From: Artocarpus heterophyllus
Taxonomy: Eukaryota; Streptophyta; Magnoliopsida; Rosales; Moraceae
DNA length: 64,000 nucleotides
Direction: 5' to 3'
Assembly: GCA_025403435.1 (NCBI GenBank)
Contig: JAJQZP010000411.1
Coordinates: 205,320 to 269,319 of the forward strand
Shown piece after piece: positions 61,026 through 64,000 of the stretch. How positions within the stretch are numbered: position 1 is the stretch's first letter; each line of letters begins with the position of its first letter. A program made the translations under genes and the position numbers. A model generated the notes under the pieces. It was not told the origin of the DNA. It worked only from the letters and a program-made list of their open reading frames with translations, and did no database searches.

Positions 61026-64000
61026 ATTCTTCCATCCTTTAAAAATTTCATCCTCGAAATTTCCTATAACTGATTACAGTATTAAAACAAATATGGGTAT
61101 TTTTCTCTCATCTCAAACTCTAGTTCCCATGTAGCTTCCTCTTCACCATGATGTTGCCACATCACTTTCACTAAAGGAATTTGACGACGACGTAATGTTT
61201 TTTATCTTACGATCTAATATCTGAACAGGAACTTCTTCATAGTCGTATCTCCCAGAATTGGGATATCTGTCCACATGATCACATGTGAAGGATCGGGTTC
61301 ATACTTTCTCAGCATCAATACATGGAAGACATTATATACATGAGACAACTGCGGTGGCAAATCTAAACGATATGCTAGCTTCCAATTCTTTCCACAATCT
61401 CGAATGGTCCCATATACCTTGGTGCTAACTTTCCTTTAACACCAAATCGAGATACACCACGCTTTGGTTTTCACCTTTAGAAACACAAAGTTCCCAACCA
61501 TGAATTCGAAAGGCCGTCTCCTTTTATCCGCATAGCTCTTCTGTCAAGTTTGGGCTGTCCTTCAAACGTTCGTAATAATCCAGATCTTGTCTGTTGTTTC
61601 TCTAATGAACTGAGGCCCAAGTTCTAAGTGCTCTTCCTTTTCAGCCCAACATAATGGAGATCTATAGGTCTACCATATAAAGCCTCATATGGAGTCATTC
61701 CAATGCTTTCCTAATAACTATTGTTATATGCCAAACTCAACATATGGCAACTGTGCAGCTCAGTTGGTCCAAAGTCTAGCACACAAGCTCAAAGCATATC
61801 CTTGAGAATTTGCATGGACACGTTCAGATTGTCCATCTGTTTGAGGATGAAAGGCCCTACTAAAATTCAGTTGTGTTCTCAATACTTTCTGCAATCCTCT
61901 TTAGAACTTTGATGTAATATGTGTATCCCTATCAGAGGACTATTGACATTGGTATACCATGCCATGTCACTATCTTCCTCCACATACAATTGGCACTAAC
62001 TTCCCCGAGACATTGTAACTAGTTCTTAATTGAAATTAAAGTGGGCTGTTTTTTTCAAACGATGTATAATTACCCAAACAGCAATCCTAATTGCCCTATT
62101 TGCATTCTTTAGGAAATCCCGGTAACAAGTCCACTGTACATGATCAATTTCCCATTTTGGAATAGGTTAGACTCCTAACTCCCATCCAGGCTTTTGATGT
62201 TTTCACTCTTTAAACCTGTTGACACATTCATGCATTTAGAGACAAAGGTCCGATACATTCTCGTTTCCATTTGTCGGCCACCAGTATTGTCATTTACAGA
62301 TCCATATACATTTTTCGTACTTCCACAGGAGAATAGCAAACTATTGAACGAATGTACTTCATCTAGCACTGCATGTCTGAGGTAAGGATCCTTTAGAACA
62401 ACCAATCTCCCTTTGTAAAGTAGGAACCCTTCTGGCACAATCTGCCATCCATCCAGCTGTTCACCATTTTGTATTTGTTCCTAGACCATACGTAATCTTT
62501 CATCGTACCATTGTCCTTGTTTCACTTGTTGGATTAACGTAGGAGTTGCTATCACATTGAATAGGAAAGCTCTTTTGTCATCTTTATAATATTGTAAATT
62601 AAAGTCGACGATGGTGATTGCTCGCCTCCAATCCTCCAATGCTAGGCTGACCATGATTCTGTTATTCTTACGACTTAGGGCATCTGCTACTGCATTTGCT
62701 TTTCCAGATGATATTGGATGTTAAAGTCGTAATCCACCATGTATTCAATCCATCTTCGTTGCCTTAGGTTGAGATCTTTTAAGTAAACAAATATTTTAGA
62801 CTTTGATGATTCATATAAAGGTGGAACCTTGCACCATATAAATAACATCTCCAAATCTTGAGCGCGAAAACCACAGCAGTTAACTCAAGATCATGTGTAG
62901 GATAGTTCCTCTCGTGGGGTTTCAACTGGTGTGAGGCGTAGGCAACTACTCTTCCATGCTGCATTAACAACAAAAACCGTTTCCCGAGGCATTAGTGTAC
63001 ACTGTGTAAGGCTCTTCCTTGTTAGGTATGATCAGCACAGATGCATTAGTGAGTCTTTGCTTCAGTTCTATGAATGTTTCTTTACATTTGTCGTCTTACG
63101 CAAACTTGACATTCTTCTTCTGAGTCTTATCAATGAAAAGGCAATCTTTGAAAATTTTTCCACGAAGCGCTGATAGTATCCAACTAATCCAAGGAAACTT
63201 CAAATCTCTAACACATTCTTAGGTCGTTCCTGATTTAGCACTGCTTCAATCTTGGAGGGGTTGACTGAAATGCCTTCTTTAGAGACAACGTATCCTAGGA
63301 ACTTGACCTTTGTCATCCAGAAGTCACATTTTTCTCTCTTTGCATAAAGACCATGTTCTCTCAACATCTGTAGAGCAATCCTCAAATGCTCAGCATGCTC
63401 TTTTTTGGTCCTGGAATAGATCAAGATATCATCTATGAAGACAATGATAAATTAATCTAAGTATGGTCGGAAGACACGGTTCATCAAGTCCATGAAAGCA
63501 ACTAGTGCATTGGTCAACCTGAAAGGTATGACGAGGAATTCAAAGTGACCGTAGCGAGTCTGGAAAGCCGTCTTTGGAATGTCCTCTTCCCTTATCTTCA
63601 GTTGGTGATATTCGGATCGTAGGTTAATCTTTGAGAAGTATCGAGGTCCTCCTAACTGATCGAACAACTCGTCAATTCAGGGCAGAGGATACTTGTTCCT
63701 GATAGTCATCGATTAAGCTGGCAATAATCGACACAGAGCCTCAATGATCCGTCGTGTTTCTTCATAAAAAGTATTGGAGCTCCCTAAGGTGACGTACTTG
63801 GTTGAATAAATCCTTTCTCCAATAGTTCATCCAACTGCTTTCTTAATTCCATCTTCTCAGCAAGTGTCATTCGATACGGAGTAATAGAAACAGGCTCCTG
63901 GATTAAGTCAATGACAAACTCGATTTCTCTATCAGGCAAAAGTCTAGGCAATTCATCTGGAAATTCGTCCACCATAGGAGTGTGAGAGGATGGGTCACTC
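61026..64000 (-). pseudogene. Ty3/gypsy pol (RT, RNase H, integrase, chromodomain), decayed, partial
   Basis: In minus-strand order: RT start (63975-63784, EPVSITPYRM); RT palm (63667-63452, [12 protein letters not shown], ending in TAA at 63454-63452); catalytic FIDDILIYS (63439-63413); KCDFW.TKVKFLGYVVS (63424-63200); RNase H (62973-62779, [21 protein letters not shown]); integrase zinc-binding region (62438-62175, KDPYLRHAVLDEVH); integrase core and chromodomain in pieces down to 61050 (IPLVKVMWQHHGEEEATWE, MREKYPYLF). Decay: the TAA next to the catalytic motif, Asn replacing the usual Asp in the RNase [10 protein letters not shown] block (normally TDHKSLKYL), lost HHCC residues and frameshifts in integrase. 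The 5' part, gag and the 5' LTR lie beyond the right edge. Chromovirus assignment rests on the C-terminal chromodomain. Confidence 0.85.

Overview
This window looks like nuclear DNA of a flowering plant, probably a eudicot. It is AT-rich, has many microsatellites and small non-autonomous transposons, and its genes are spliced and of plant type. The exact species cannot be told from the sequence. Only three loci look functional: a seven-exon SNAPc subunit gene (SNAP43/SNAPC1 type) on the minus strand at 11067-8961, and two miR396 precursors, MIR396a on the plus strand near 37.75 kb and MIR396b on the minus strand near 46.6 kb. Nearly everything else is decayed gene copies or transposable elements.

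Layout. 1-2.2 kb: AT-rich DNA, a GC-richer repeat remnant and a long inverted-repeat element with a MITE inside one arm. 2.5-6.2 kb (minus): a broken copy of a RIF1-like gene, with splice sites still visible but several frameshifts and a stop. 6.34-6.56 kb: a tRNA-derived SINE. 6.68-7.92 kb (plus): the last three exons of a raffinose synthase/GH36-type gene, broken by two GGA-to-TGA changes. 8.96-11.07 kb (minus): the intact SNAPC1-like gene. 11.6-22.2 kb: a transposon nest with a long-TIR (Mutator-like) element and a family of hAT elements; one hAT copy (20128-21995, perfect 8-bp target duplication) sits inside another (about 18547-22209) that carries an exon of a CTR1-like Raf kinase. 23.4-24.2 kb: a degenerate minisatellite of roughly 85 bp units. 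24.2-37 kb: intergenic DNA with paired MITE copies and a second long-TIR element.

37.4-46.9 kb: the two miR396 loci face each other (convergent). Each has a TATA-like box, a CT run and then the hairpin. They should both produce miR396, which represses GROWTH-REGULATING FACTOR mRNAs. 47-52 kb: intergenic DNA with MITEs. 52.1-52.6 kb (minus): the 5' part of a hAT transposase gene with a BED finger. 53.83-55.08 kb: a Pack-MULE-like element with about 240-bp terminal inverted repeats, a 9-bp target duplication (8/9) and a captured fragment of a MYB/SANT gene (MAMYB type). 55.8-57.8 kb: remains of a CACTA-type element. 58.7-64 kb (minus): a Ty3/gypsy chromovirus with its 3' LTR (holding a SINE) and decayed pol; it continues past the window edge.

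All homologies were judged by eye from translated exons. No database search was run.
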